A stretch of 64,000 nt of DNA from Toxorhynchites rutilus septentrionalis (GCF_029784135.1 NC_073744.1:19102239-19166238), one strand, 5' to 3'; numbered from the stretch's first letter, positions 9,740-19,428 are shown. The notes: generated by a model not told the origin, from the sequence alone. Numbers and translations: made by a program.

Positions 9740-10242
9740 CATCTACTACCACCACGACAACTACCCCTAAACCAACAACCACCACAACGACGACTACTAC
9801 CACACCTAAACCAGCAACGACACCGAAACCAACGACAACAACTACGTCCACAACAACGGCTAAACCAACTACAACCACCACCACCCCTAAGCCAACAACG
9901 ACAACCACGACGCCAAAACCTGTCGTAAAACCATCCCCGAAACCGACAACTACCGTACCTACAACCACCACCATCACTACCCCACCCCCAGTAGAGAAGG
10001 AAAAGCCAGCAGCCTCATCGACCACAACCAAACCATCATCCGGAAGCAGCAGTAGTACTACCGAAGTTCCCAAACCGAAAAAGAAAAAAGATAAACCAAC
10101 AACAACGCCCACAACCACACCTGCACCGGAAAAACCAACCGTTCCGGCGCCAATCCACGAGAAAATTCCAAATGATACCCCCAAACCACAGCCGGATAAA
10201 CTAAAAGTAATCAAGAGGGGTGGCGAGCAGGGTGAACTCTAA
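9740..10242 (+). CDS. Last exon of a Thr/Pro-rich mucin-like protein
   Basis: An acceptor (TCATTTTTACAG, ending at 9739) opens a 167-codon frame that starts in mid-codon and ends at TAA 10240-10242. The frame is made of Thr runs separated by PKP (TTTTTTPKP repeated), then Ser/Thr/Pro stretches, a basic KPKKKKDKP patch, and a non-repetitive C-terminus (IHEKIPNDTPKPQPDKLKVI, RGGEQGEL). Such Thr/Pro arrays are typical of secreted or cell-surface proteins with dense O-glycosylation. There is no transmembrane segment in this exon. There is no start codon in the frame, so it must be spliced to exons left of the window, with the BEL/Pao element sitting in that intron. The family cannot be named from this part. 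A codon-neutral repeat expansion is possible, but the clean acceptor, long open frame and non-repetitive tail favour a real exon. Confidence 0.65.
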
Positions 10243-10842
10243 TCCGTTGATCACGCGAGCGAGCGTATGAGTGCATGAGTTACCCGAAAAGCAAACGCAC
10301 AATTTCCATTTGGCAGCAGCCTAAGAAAAAAAGCTGATTGTTTTTGTAAGTGAATAATTCCTCATTCCAAGTGACCGCTGCTGTCTAAGGCAGAGACAGT
10401 TGCATTCGGTTTATTTCGGAACATTCCCTTATTTTACTGTGAGGCAGTGATTTTTTTTTCTCGGGCACCTACTGTTTCTCGCAAAGCGTGAAACATTTGA
10501 CCTGAGAAAAATATAATTTATCGAGTAACGAGAACAAAAACGCGATCACATTAGAGAGATTAATTTTGGATGTGGATTACTTTTGGGAGCCACAAATTAA
10601 GACTGTTGAGTACCCTCACTCTTCTATTATTGGGTTGGGCTGGGTCTTGCGAGGTATTGTGTAAATGGTTTAAGTGAGCATTGTATCGTTGTCCCTTTTT
10701 TTTGTCTGCGACCATTCATTCAAAGTCTATAACGGTAGACTAAGTAGAGGATAAGTTTTTCATAGTTGCTAATAGAGAAAAAATGTGGTAAAAAAGCGGA
10801 TCTGCGTTTTCTTTATGTCCGAAAGTACGGTGGTACTCCCTT
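10243..10842 (+). other. Probable 3' UTR and flank of the Thr/Pro gene
   Basis: This stretch is non-coding and mixed in composition, with no copy elsewhere in the window that I can see. It directly follows the stop codon. No clear AATAAA polyadenylation signal is seen (AAAATATAA at about 10508 is the nearest). Confidence 0.35.
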
Positions 10843-11045
10843 CCCAGCTAACATTAAGTCGTATAACTAGCGTGTATACAGCATCATATATCCCGAATTT
10901 TGGGTGCTACATGATGCGCCTAATATGCAAAAGTGGATGTGATATACATACATAACAATTCTTGCGAACTAGTTTGGATGAATATATGACTTATAATTGC
11001 ATCTAGTACGACTATTGTCATATGTATATACGATTTACTACAGGC
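10843..11045. mobile_element. Fold-back MITE, left half
   Basis: Starts CCCAGCTAACATTAAGTCGT; its partner end is at 18794 (inverse: CCCAGTAAACATTAAACTGT). Both halves share TATAACTAGCG near the tip and TATACGATTTACT at the inner break (about 11035 and, inverted, about 18702). The flank TT precedes the left end and follows the right end, a 2-bp duplication. A related complete element is at 31392-31768. About 7.6 kb of other elements separate the halves. Confidence 0.7.
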
Positions 11046-11068
11046 AAACAAAAAAAAACGGATAACGA

Positions 11069-11421
11069 ATGTTCGTGAGGTTTGTCGGGTCATCGACATC
11101 TGTGATTGCAATCCCTCCCTCAAAAACAACAAATATTCCTTTCACCAATAAGAAAAAACTGCACCTGCAGTCTTTACATTTTGGTGGAGAGGAAATAAAA
11201 AGCAGCGCTTCTGTGAAATATCTAGGTGTTATCTTAGATGCTAAACTAAACTGGAACGAGCACTTAGATTCAATAATCAGCAAGGTCAACTCAGCCCTAT
11301 GGGCATGCTCTAAAATGATAGCAAGAACATGGGGCCTTAAACTAAAAATGGTTGTGTGGGTCTACATTGCAATTGTGCGGCCTAGGATAACCTATGCCTC
11401 ACTTGTATGGTGGCCAAAGAC
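11069..11421 (+). pseudogene. LINE reverse transcriptase C-terminus (part 1)
   Basis: The frame contains SASVKYLGVILDAKLNWNEH, then LWACSKMIARTWGLK and RPRITYASLVWWPKT. This is the conserved region just C-terminal to the catalytic core of non-LTR reverse transcriptases of the RNase-H-bearing I/LOA/R1 group. The RT core (YxDD) is absent, so the copy is 5' truncated. It is interrupted after WWPKTKG by the 4.3-kb element at 11425-15690 and resumes at 15691. Confidence 0.85.
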
Positions 11422-12958
11422 TAAGGGGCTGTCCACATACCACGTGGACAGAAAAAGTACGGTTTTAGATACCCCCTCCCCCTCCGTGGACAAGCGTGGA
11501 CATTCCTGATACCCCTCCCCCTCTTGTCCACGTGGACATCCCTCTATTTTTTAGAGAGAATAATTGAATTTTCTATGTTTTATTCCATATTTTTATTGGT
11601 AAAAATGTTAGCTATTACTATTAAATGGTTTGTTGTCATTTTTCTATTGTTTACCGAGCGCGGGAAGCTCTAGTTTTTTTTTGCCGCAGAAGTCCATATT
11701 AAAATATTACTCATGGATAATCTAATCTCGTACATTTTTATTAAAAACCGACGCACGTTTGCTGAGTTTTCAAACTTATAGATGTATTCAAACAGATTCA
11801 TCATACCTATCAAGATTAGTTTATTAACGTAGAATATTTTCTCTTCTAAGCATAATTAACACTACAAAAAACTTGGTTGGGTAGCGCATGGCGGCTACAA
11901 TGAACCTGGAGATGCATTCAATCAAATGTTTTTGGTCAAATAATATGTAACCCATCCATTGCAGCGTTTTATGAACCATTATTCACCAGATGCTAATGAA
12001 CGGTGGTTTTAGATATCTGTAATGAATCTGTATTGCTGAATCGAAACCCGCATATACAAAAATAAAGTCGTGCTTTGAATACATTCGACAAAAAAAAAAT
12101 AGGTACAGAGTTTAAAGTCGAAATTTTTTAGTAATTTTTGGAATAAAGTGAAAAATTAACGCATGAATATAGGATAAACATAATTTGAAGCTTGAATTTT
12201 CAACACAAACGCGTGAAAACTGAAGTTAATAATCTTTTTTTTCCAGTGTACGCATAGCATTTTGTACTTATGGCTCAATTTGCGATAGAGTGCTTCTATA
12301 ATTTACTCAAAACATTCTTTGATTGGCTAAAAAGAATGATTAAAAGTATCATTATATTCACAGGGGTTTTGAGGATATATTAGGCTCAAAATGTTGTGCT
12401 AACATTGGAATACTTGCAATATTTGCAAAACTACAGACGACTTTCTAAAACACTGTAGCAAAACTGTTTTTGGCACTTTTTGAAAATGCAAAAAAAAATA
12501 TTTAAAATTTCGTTCGTTTTTTTAATGAATCAACGAAATTACTTTGCACACAATTTATTTAAATTTTCCAAACTGCAGCGCGTTCATCATTTATTGAATT
12601 ATTAATCATCGAAGACGATGGAGCACTTTTTCATTCAAACTAAAAGAAATTTGTATTGAAAGGTTCTACAGGCAAGTTCTTGGAATCCAATGAAAACTGG
12701 TTGATAAGGTAAATTGGATTTTCTGTTGACTTATTTAGCTAAAAGTCCCGAAAAACCTTGAAAAAACAGAAAGAGGATGGGTTTTTATTTGTTCCTATAT
12801 TTTTATTCACTACATTCACATACACCAAGATAACAATGTGTCTGTAATATATTCCAAAACTTGAAGCTTTGAAATCTTGAAGTTGAAGATTTGCAATGAT
12901 GTATGTTGGTTTTCCACGAAGTTAAAGCATTTCAAAATAACTTAAAATTTTCAACTTA

Positions 12959-14070
12959 AAGGGTGTGTCACATCCAATTGCATCACGGAAAAAACGCTGT
13001 AGAAATTCGCCCAGTAGACCGATCCTTTTGAAAATTTTAGACAATAAAATAAAAACTATTAAACAACTTTTGGCATTTTCTTTTTATCCATACTTCGAGC
13101 CCAAGCCCGTATGCTCGCACCTTCCTCTTTACCTCGTCCATGAGGTTCTGTACAACGTCAGGTTGTAGTTTTTTTTGAACAGAAATCCATTTTCTCTTGA
13201 AGTCCGCCTCCGATTTGACAACTTTTGGGTTCTTCCGGAGGGCCTGCTTCATAATCGCCCAATATTTCTCTATTGGGCGAAGCTCCGGCGCGTTGGGCGG
13301 GTTCATTTCCTTTGGCACGAAGGTGACCCCGTTGGCTTCGTACCACTCCAACACGTCCTTTGAATAGTGGCACGAAGCGATATCCGGCCAGAAGATGGTC
13401 GGGCCCTCGTGCTGCTTCAATAGTGGTAGTAAGCGCTTCTGTAGGCACTCCTTAAGGTAAACCTGCCCGTTTATAGTTTCTGCTTGCGAATCTCCTCCGG
13501 AACGCTGAATTTGTCCTCTGCTGAGAAGAACAACAGGCCCGGCAGCTGACGAAAGTCCGCTTTGACGTAGGTTTCGTCGTCCATTACTGAACCTTGTATG
13601 TGCGCAGGCCATCCCGCTGCTTGGTCCGCTGGACGAATGAACTTGACAAATTCAGCTTATTGGCGACATCCCGGACCGAACTTCTCGTTTAAACTGCTTA
13701 ACTACGCGCTTGTGATTTTTTTCACTGACGGAGCATCCATTTTTGCCGTTCTTCACCTTCCGGTCGATGGTTCGGTTCTCGAAGTATCGTTTTAGTACTC
13801 TGCTGACCGTGGATTGGACGATTCTCAGCATCTTACCGATGTCCCGATGTGACAACTCCGGATTCTCGAAATGAGTGCACAGGATTAATTCACGACGCTC
13901 TTTTTCGTTCGACGACATTTTTCCAAATTTACGAAAAATTGACAGTGAAGCATGGCCAACGTGATCTATACACTCTTATCTGATTATAAACGAAAGCTGA
14001 AGATATAATTCCTAAAAATTAAATTTCTACAGCGTTTTTTCCGTGATGCAATTTGATGTGACACACCCTT
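12959..14070 (-). mobile_element. Tc1-like DD37E transposon, copy 1 (internally deleted)
   Basis: Inverted ends are AAGGGTGTGTCACATC and CAATTGCATCACGG at left, mirrored at right (14022-14070). TA precedes the left end; the right flank is AA, so the duplication is imperfect. Minus-strand transposase pieces lie at 13652-13918 (N-terminal helix-turn-helix region: NPELSHRDIGKMLRIVQSTV) and 13057-13612 (catalytic region: GPTIFWPDIASCHYSKDVLE and NAPELRPIEKYWAIMK). Compared with copy 2, segments around the first Asp and before NGQVYLKE are missing. Confidence 0.9.
13057..13918 (-). pseudogene. DD37E transposase pseudogene, copy 1
   Basis: The gene begins at ATG 13916-13918 (MSSNEKERREL) and runs leftward to GLGLEVWIKRK near 13060. 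In the catalytic part, the second Asp (FWPD) and the Glu of RPIE are separated by 37 residues, the spacing that defines the mosquito ITmD37E group of IS630-Tc1-mariner transposases. A frameshift follows KHKR-VVKQFKRE, the linker region is deleted, and the KFAKKYMVWQ block is absent. It cannot encode active transposase. The enzyme family cuts and pastes DNA at TA sites in the nucleus. Confidence 0.9.
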
Positions 14071-14242
14071 AATAGGCTCAAAATGTTGTGCTAACATTGG
14101 AATACTTGCAATATTTGCAAAACTATAGACGACTTTCTAAAACACTGTAGCAAAACTGTTTTTGGCACTTTTTGAAAATGCAAAAAAAAAATATTTAAAA
14201 TTTCGTTGGTTTTCAACGAATCAACGAAATTACTTTGCACAC

Positions 14243-14635
14243 TGTTTCAACCCTTATCGAATTCTTCAATTCACCGGATTCAATAGTGCTGACAATTCCT
14301 GGACGTCCCCGTGATTTGAATCTGTTCTCATTCCAACTGTCCCTTCCAATACGTTACGTGATACGGGAAACGATACGAGACTTAGGATAAACGAATAACA
14401 CCAAATACGTAGCAGATGAAGAACACTTTATTCGCGGAGTACAACCATTTAATTTATACCAAACTACATTTATTTCTACAATTGAGCCTTTGAGAATGGT
14501 GATACCGAGTTAACTATGGCGAACTAAGAGAGACATTCTTTTTTCTACTACATTTTCTACTACTAAGATGGAAAGCGTTACTCTTTCTGGCTGCGTTCTT
14601 GTTTCTAAGCTCCGTATCTACTATCAACTGTAACA
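14243..14635 (-). mobile_element. Solo LTR of a copia-type retrotransposon
   Basis: 393 bp starting TGTTTCAACC and ending CTGTAACA, flanked by CACAC on both sides (14238-14242, 14636-14640), a 5-bp duplication. The uninterrupted paralogous site (GCACACAATTTATTT) is at about 12547. The minus strand reads TGTTACAG to GGTTGAAACA and has an AATAAA signal (CGAATAAAGTGTTC), so the LTR points left. Ends TG/CA and the 5-bp duplication fit Ty1/copia, but without an internal region the clade is a guess. Confidence 0.8.
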
Positions 14636-14935
14636 CACACAATTTATTTAAATTTTCCAAACTGCAGCGCGTTCATCATTTATTGAATTATTAATCATCG
14701 AAGACGATGGAGCACTTTTTCATTCAAACTAAAAGAAATTTGTATTGAAAGGTTCTACAGGCAAGTTCTTGGAATCCAATGAAAACTGGTTGATAAGGTA
14801 AATTGGATTTTCTGTTGACTTATTTTGCTAAAAGTCCAGAAAAACCTTGAAATAACAGAAAGAGGATGGGTTTTTATTTGTTCCTATATTTTTATTCACT
14901 ACATTCACATACACCAAGATAACAATGTGTCTGTT

Positions 14936-15216
14936 CCTCTTGAATGGCGTTAACGTTCCCTTGTGGAACTTTTGCCGTCTCAACGTATGCATTAACTAGC
15001 GTCATTTATTAATACTTGGTCGAGATTTCTTAAGCCAAATAACACGCCTTGAATGTATTCCGAGGGGCAAGCTCTTGAATACGCATGACCACAGTGCAAG
15101 TCGAAGGAAATTTCTTTGACGAAAAATCCCCCGGCCAGAACGGGAAACGAACCCGAACACCCGGCATGATAATGTGATACGCTAACCACTCGGCCACCGG
15201 TGCACTTACAATGTGT
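14936..15216 (-). mobile_element. tRNA-derived SINE (minus strand)
   Basis: On the minus strand: box A-like GGCCGAGTGGTTAGCG and box B-like GGGTTCGTTTCCC, followed by the same body as the SINEs at 38792 and 59671. The 14-bp flank AACAATGTGTCTGT is repeated at both ends (14922-14935, 15217-15230), a clear target duplication of L1-type priming. The tRNA part is like tRNA-Leu/Ser-type A boxes. It resembles the Feilai class of Aedes SINEs (from memory, not checked). This copy is more diverged than the other two and has lost most of the GAA tail. Confidence 0.85.
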
Positions 15217-15346
15217 GAACAATGTGTCTGTAATATATTCCAAAACTTGAAGCTTTGAAATCTTGAAGTTGAAGATTTGCAATGATGTATGTTGGTTTTC
15301 CACGAAGTTACAGCATTTCAAAATCACTTAAAATTTTCAACTTAAC

Positions 15347-15690
15347 ACTCTGTTCATCGTCGAGTATCTCGAGTTCTCTTCTAACAATGGAAATAAATCG
15401 ATTGCTCTCAGTTCATATGAATGACTTTCAGAATACGCATTTCAGGGAAGAAATTTCGCCATATGAAAAATACGGATGTTTGATGCACTCAAGCAGCTCA
15501 ACCCTTTTTTAAAGAACACACAATACAGAGTGGGCGGAAAGTTCTATAATTCTTGAAAATACAGCTTGAAAAGTTATCGTGTCCACGTGGATATTATCTA
15601 AACCCCCTTCTCCCCCACCGTGGACAACCGTGGACATTTTCGCGACCCCTACCCCCCCTAAAGTTGTCCACGTGGTATGTGGACAGCCCC
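15347..15690. other. Right subterminal part of large Harbinger-like element
   Basis: Non-coding. The segment GGAAATAAATCGATTGCTCT (15388) and the following 150 bases recur in copy 2, split at about 29088 and 29870. From 15575 to 15690 it holds the CGTGGACA motif array next to the terminal repeat. Confidence 0.6.
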
Positions 15691-15693
15691 TAA

Positions 15694-16665
15694 GGAGACT
15701 GTAGGTACAAAAAAGTTGAACAAACTCCAACGACTAGCATGTGTTGCAATTACTGGAGCAATGCGAAGCATTCCTTCAAAGGCATCGGAGGCTGTCCTTC
15801 ACCTGGTACCTTTGAACCAGTATGTTCAGCTAGAGGCTAAAAAAAGTGCTCTAAAGCTTAAAAGATGGAAAAAAAATACTAGACGGGGCAAAACTGGTCA
15901 CTTGATCCTCTTGAATCTTTTACCTATTGGACCAGCCTCAGAGATGAACAGTGATTGGACGAAACCTAGGACTGATTAGTACATTCCATACAGAGTGATC
16001 GAACATTTTCGTTCAGTATGGGATGAAGGTGGTCCCAATGTTCATAATGGTTCAATCATGTTCTACATGATGGATCGAAAATGGAAATCAGAACGCCGAA
16101 GTGTATGATCCCATAAAAATCTCTGTGGCTATGGGAAACTTGCGAACAGTTTTTCAGGCAGAGATAGCTACAATAATAGAATGTTTAAATGTCTGCCTCA
16201 AAAGGAAATATAGACATGCTAACATCTGCATATTCTCGGACAGTCAAGCGGCACTTAAAGCTGTGAATGCTTTTAAATGCTTTTCAAAAATTGTCTGGAA
16301 ATGCATTTCCCTTTTACGGCAATTAAGTCAGATAAGTTCGGTACAACTGTACTGAATTCCTGGCCATTGCAGTATAGAGGGCAACGAGCGAGCAGATGAA
16401 CTTGCCAGGAACGGCTCAAACTCACCATTCACTGGCCCAGAACCATTCTGTGGACTTTCTGATTGTGTGTTGAAAAGTGAGCTGAAGAAATGGGAAGACC
16501 GGGAAGTGGTAGCCAATTGGATAGCTACAAAACTTAAACAGGCAAAACAATTTGTTACGCTGAGTATTAAAATAACTCAACAACTGTTTAGCCTTAATAA
16601 GAAAGACTTCAGCTCACTCACTGGTCTTGTAACAGGACACTGTACGTGTAAATACTATTTTTTTT
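15694..16665 (+). pseudogene. LINE ORF2 C-terminus with RNase H (part 2)
   Basis: Reading resumes after the inserted element with KKLNKLQRLACVAITGAMRS and continues, with frameshifts, into an RNase H domain. FQAEIATIIECL (catalytic Glu) is at about 16155 and CIFSDSQAALKAV (catalytic Asp) at about 16230. IPGHCSIEGNERADELARNG follows after one stop near 16355. The tail (GPEPFCGLSDCVLKSELKKW, to GLVTGHCTCKY) matches the region after RNase H in I/LOA-type LINEs. The RNase H normally removes RNA during target-primed reverse transcription. The frame is broken at several points and there is no poly(A) end. Confidence 0.85.
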
Positions 16666-16779
16666 TATCCCATCTGTTTATTTTTATTATTAGGCTCATC
16701 TAGCAATTCAGCTGTAACAGAGCCGAATTTATCGTGTACATTTTTCTCATGTTGTATATTAGACAATCCATCTTGCAAC

Positions 16780-17190
16780 ACTGGCAACACTGGTGCCGAT
16801 ACTGCACAAGATTTAGATCTCTACAGTCAACAAATTGTCCGTTTGAAGCTAGCGATTGATTGGAAACGTCCTGAATTGGCCAATAGAGGAGGGGTCTTGT
16901 TCCATCAGGACAACGCAAGACCACATGACTCCAGGAGCTTGATTGGGATGTTTTAATGCATTCACCATATAGTCCGGACCTGGCATCAAGTGATTACCAC
17001 CTTTTTCTCGCATTGCAAAATTTCCAAAATGTTAAGAAAGGGGGATCAAGAGAAGATTGTAAAAATCTATTGTTAGAGTTTTCGCCAATAAAGACCAAGA
17101 CCTCTATGATAGAGACATTATGCAGCTACCTTCAGAATGGCAACAAATTTTACAACAAAACGGTTCATATTTGACCCAAATCGGATAATC
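16780..17190 (+). pseudogene. mariner transposase C-terminal fragment
   Basis: Frames contain YSQQIVRLKLAIDWKRPELA, GVLFHQDNARPH (second catalytic Asp) and, after a frameshift, SPYSPDLASSDYHLFLALQN (third catalytic Asp region). These are hallmarks of mariner (DD34D) transposases. The N-terminal half and both clear TIRs are missing. It lies between the LINE tail and Harbinger copy B. A short block before it (GCTGTAACAGAGCCGAATTT, 16711) recurs inverted near 18860 and is another small repeat. Confidence 0.85.
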
Positions 17191-17240
17191 CGAAGTATAT
17201 TAAAAATAGTTTTGAAATTTCACCCAAAAATAATGGATTA

Positions 17241-18530
17241 AGCCGGGTTCAGACGGTGCGAGTAAGCATACGAGTCGGTCTAGTCAGTTACTGCAGTGCA
17301 GCTACTCACACCGTGTGAACACATCATGCCAGTTATTGTCATGTGTGATCCGGCGTGCGAGCTACTTCAAAGTTTTTTGAATTTACTCGCACTTGCATGC
17401 TTCACAACGTCAAAAACAGAATTTAGCGTTCGAATCAGTGATGCCAAATGTAATGAAATGTCTCTATTTTTAAGATATTTGAAAATATGTGAAGATATTT
17501 ATAGACTTCAAAATTATTGGAAAAACAAATAAAACCCTCATAGTTTCTAAACGAAATAATTGTTATTTCGTTTTGCACGCTGGCGGGGCACGCTTTCTTT
17601 TTGAGATAGTTTTCTTGAGAATCTCTAATATAGAATCATTATCAGATCACAACTTACAAAAAAAAGTATTGTTCTAAGAAACAGAATACATATTCGATTT
17701 AAAAAAGTACATTTTCATTCATTATTAAAATTTTTGAAGCGTATTTATTGCACCTGCAAATCGACTATCATTTTCATTTCACAAAATAAATAAAATTAAA
17801 AAAAAATCTTTTAGACTACCATTTATAACATCACATCCTTTCGGAATTATCTGAGCTATGGATGTTTTCGAGATTCTAAAAAATATCGACAACAATCCCA
17901 ACGATATTCCAAAACAAAGGCACATCAATGTCATTTCTAATTTAACTCTTGTAGGTACAGCATCCCTCATGACTGTATCTTGGCGTTGTATTCGTGGAGC
18001 AATTAAATCCAACAGTTTTTTCACTTGTTCAGGTGTTATTATCAACACTGCTCTGTAATCTCGGGGATCCTCATCGTAGAGTTCCTTCAATATTGTATTT
18101 GTTGCTCCTTTTCTTTGCATCTAATTCCTGGCCCGAATCCTTTTCTCTTTCTGCTTTTTCGGATAGTACCTTCAGTTCAAAGAAATTCAGCACAAAGTAT
18201 GTATTTTTAAACACGATCAGCGTTTGTTTTGCTATAAAATTGTGTGATGATACATTCAACTGAAAACCTAAGATGAAAACTGCCAATAAAGAAGTCGATT
18301 TTGGACCAATCATTTGACAAATTCGGACCTGATTGCTGTTTCTGACTATTTGATGGACATTTGAAAAGTCGCCTGGCATCCCTGGTAAACCCGTGCCGTA
18401 GTATCTAGTTTCTCGCCAGCAGCTCACACTGTGTGAACGGACAAGGCGAGTCAACCAATTGTCAAGCGAGTCCACCGGGTCAGTAGCTGCTCATTGTCAA
18501 GTCAGCTACTAGCAACGTATAAATGGGCCT
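17241..18530. mobile_element. PIF/Harbinger deletion derivative, copy B
   Basis: This copy is nearly identical to 3799-5090 (differences are a shorter A run near 17800 and a few substitutions such as GTAGGT for GCAGGT near 17951). It has the same ends AGCCGGGTTCAGACGGTGCG / AATGGGCCT. The flank TTA is duplicated (17238-17240, 18531-18533). The very high similarity of the two copies, with different 3-bp duplications, indicates two recent, separate transpositions mobilised in trans. Confidence 0.92.
17803..18120 (-). pseudogene. PIF/Harbinger transposase N-terminal remnant, copy B
   Basis: Same remnant as at 4363-4680 (ITPEQVKKLLDLIAPRIQRQ to IAQIIPKGCDVINGSL), differing by one residue (DAVPTRVK for DAVPARVK) and the last few codons. 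No DDE core is present. The frame is kept open in both copies, but this is explained by their recent common origin and need not mean selection. Confidence 0.8.
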
Positions 18531-18649
18531 TTAGGAAGGAAGGTATTGAATTAGAGAGACTTTAAACTCTGAGAGTTCATTCGTCTCTTAATGGATTACT
18601 TTTTCCCCTACCTAATATATACAAATGCCGATTCGGGAGGTTATATTTA

Positions 18650-18794
18650 CATTTGTCGTAAATATTTTTCGCCATTTGTTTTTTTTATCTCCACAGTAAA
18701 TCGTATATGCCAGTTAGGCGAATCATATACCACCCAAAGTCTGGAATATATGCTGCTGTATATACGCTAGTTATACAGTTTAATGTTTACTGGG
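18650..18794. mobile_element. Fold-back MITE, right half
   Basis: The mirror of 10843-11045: it contains AGTAAATCGTATATGCC at the inner break, CTGCTGTATATACGCTAGTT and ends TTAATGTTTACTGGG, followed by TT. Together the halves form one element of about 350 bp opened by the nested insertions. The inner left edge is approximate. Confidence 0.65.
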
Positions 18795-19145
18795 TTATAC
18801 GCTATTGTGTAATACACAACAAAATTATCGTAAGATAGAAATGTACACGAATAAATTCGGCTATGTTACAGCCGAAAAAAAATCCAGGTGAATCGAATGA
18901 GCTCGAAAATGGTATCACGATGTGCTGATTTGGACATCTCTATTCTTAAGTACTGAACAAAGCAGTAACAGGACATTTTTACATCAGTGTTTTTCGCTGA
19001 TGACATTCTGTATTTCGCTTGATCTGCCTTGTTTACAAACACCGCTTTTTGTTTGCAAACAAATCAGGTACCGGTGAAATGCGTTTTCGATCTCCATTGT
19101 AGTTTGAATAACGAAACAAACGAAAGATTAAAATTGCAATGAACA
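18795..19145 (+). promoter_or_regulatory. Upstream region of the ZCRB1-like gene
   Basis: About 350 bases between the MITE and the start codon. A small repeat (TAAATTCGGCTATGTTACAGCC, about 18854, related to 16711) is included. No clear TATA box is placed at a usual distance; AATGACTC at the start may overlap the leader. The presumed promoter and 5' UTR must lie here because the next element to the left is mobile. Confidence 0.35.
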
Positions 19146-19264
19146 ATGACTCAATCATCGTCAGCCGTCTCTAATCGAAGTACGGCGTACATATCTAATT
19201 TGCCGTTCGACCTCACCAACATCGATGTGCGTAGGATACTCGAAAAGCACGGTCAGATCGCAAG
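19146..19264 (+). CDS. ZCRB1: ZCRB1-like minor-spliceosome protein, exon 1
   Basis: Exon 1 starts at ATG 19146-19148 (MTQSSSAVSNRSTAYISNLP). An ATG seven bases upstream (19139) is out of frame and stops after 11 codons. The whole protein joins 19146-19264, 19317-19428 and 19488-19865 and is 202 residues, close to the human protein (about 217). It has an RRM (RNP2 AYISNL at residues 14-19, RNP1 KGVAFVHF in exon 2), one CCHC knuckle at 109-122 and an acidic Lys-rich C-terminus. Family knowledge: ZCRB1 (U11/U12-31K) is a nuclear component of the U11/U12 di-snRNP that helps recognise U12-type introns. The donor GTAATC gives a 52-base intron in phase 2. Confidence 0.9.
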
Positions 19265-19316
19265 GTAATCAATCAGCTAGAGATGTTTTCATTCGAATAT
19301 CAAGATTCTTTCCCAG

Positions 19317-19428
19317 AGTGACAATCCTTCGTGATCGACAAACGAGGAAAAGTAAGGGTGTTGCCTTCGTTCACTTCTCGAACGCAAAGGAGGCAGACCA
19401 GTGCTGCACGGCGCTGGACAATGTAGAG
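19317..19428 (+). CDS. ZCRB1: ZCRB1-like protein, exon 2 (second half of RRM)
   Basis: Starts after TTTCCCAG and completes the split Arg codon (AG|A). It encodes VTILRDRQTRKSKGVAFVHF and NAKEADQCCTALDNVE, which is RRM beta-2, RNP1/beta-3 and helix 2. The donor GTAAGC ends it in phase 0. Both introns of the gene are ordinary GT-AG and very short (52 and 59 bases), typical of dipteran genes. Confidence 0.92.

Larger units (their letters stand above)
12379..15346. repeat. Tandem duplication of a ~580-bp segment, later split
   Basis: The segment 12379-12958 (TTAGGCTCAAAATGTTGTGC to AAAATTTTCAACTTAA) recurs as 14074-14242, 14641-14935 and 15231-15346. The second copy is broken by the LTR at 14243-14635 and the SINE at 14936-15216. 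The DD37E transposon 12959-14070 lies exactly between the two copies. The other large element (26531-30110) lacks this duplication. Confidence 0.8.
11425..15690. mobile_element. Large Harbinger-like element, copy 1 (4.3 kb)
   Basis: Ends are perfect inverted repeats (GGGGCTGTCCACATACCACG, then TGGACA), flanked by TAA on both sides (11422-11424, 15691-15693). Removing it restores the LINE reading. Copy 2 at 26531-30110 has the same ends and a TTA duplication, so targets are TWA, which suits PIF/Harbinger. Subterminal DNA on both sides is packed with TCCACGTGGACA and CGTGGACA motifs and C-rich spacers (11430-11535; 15575-15675). Internal DNA is A/T-rich without a transposase of its own. It has been enlarged by a tandem duplication, a DD37E element, a solo LTR and a SINE. 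Confidence 0.8.

Noticed and set aside
9720..10214. 164-codon minus-strand frame, Val/Gly-rich
   Set aside because: It is the antisense of the Thr/Pro exon; ACC/ACA runs read backward give Val/Gly runs. The plus strand has the acceptor and the meaningful C-terminus.
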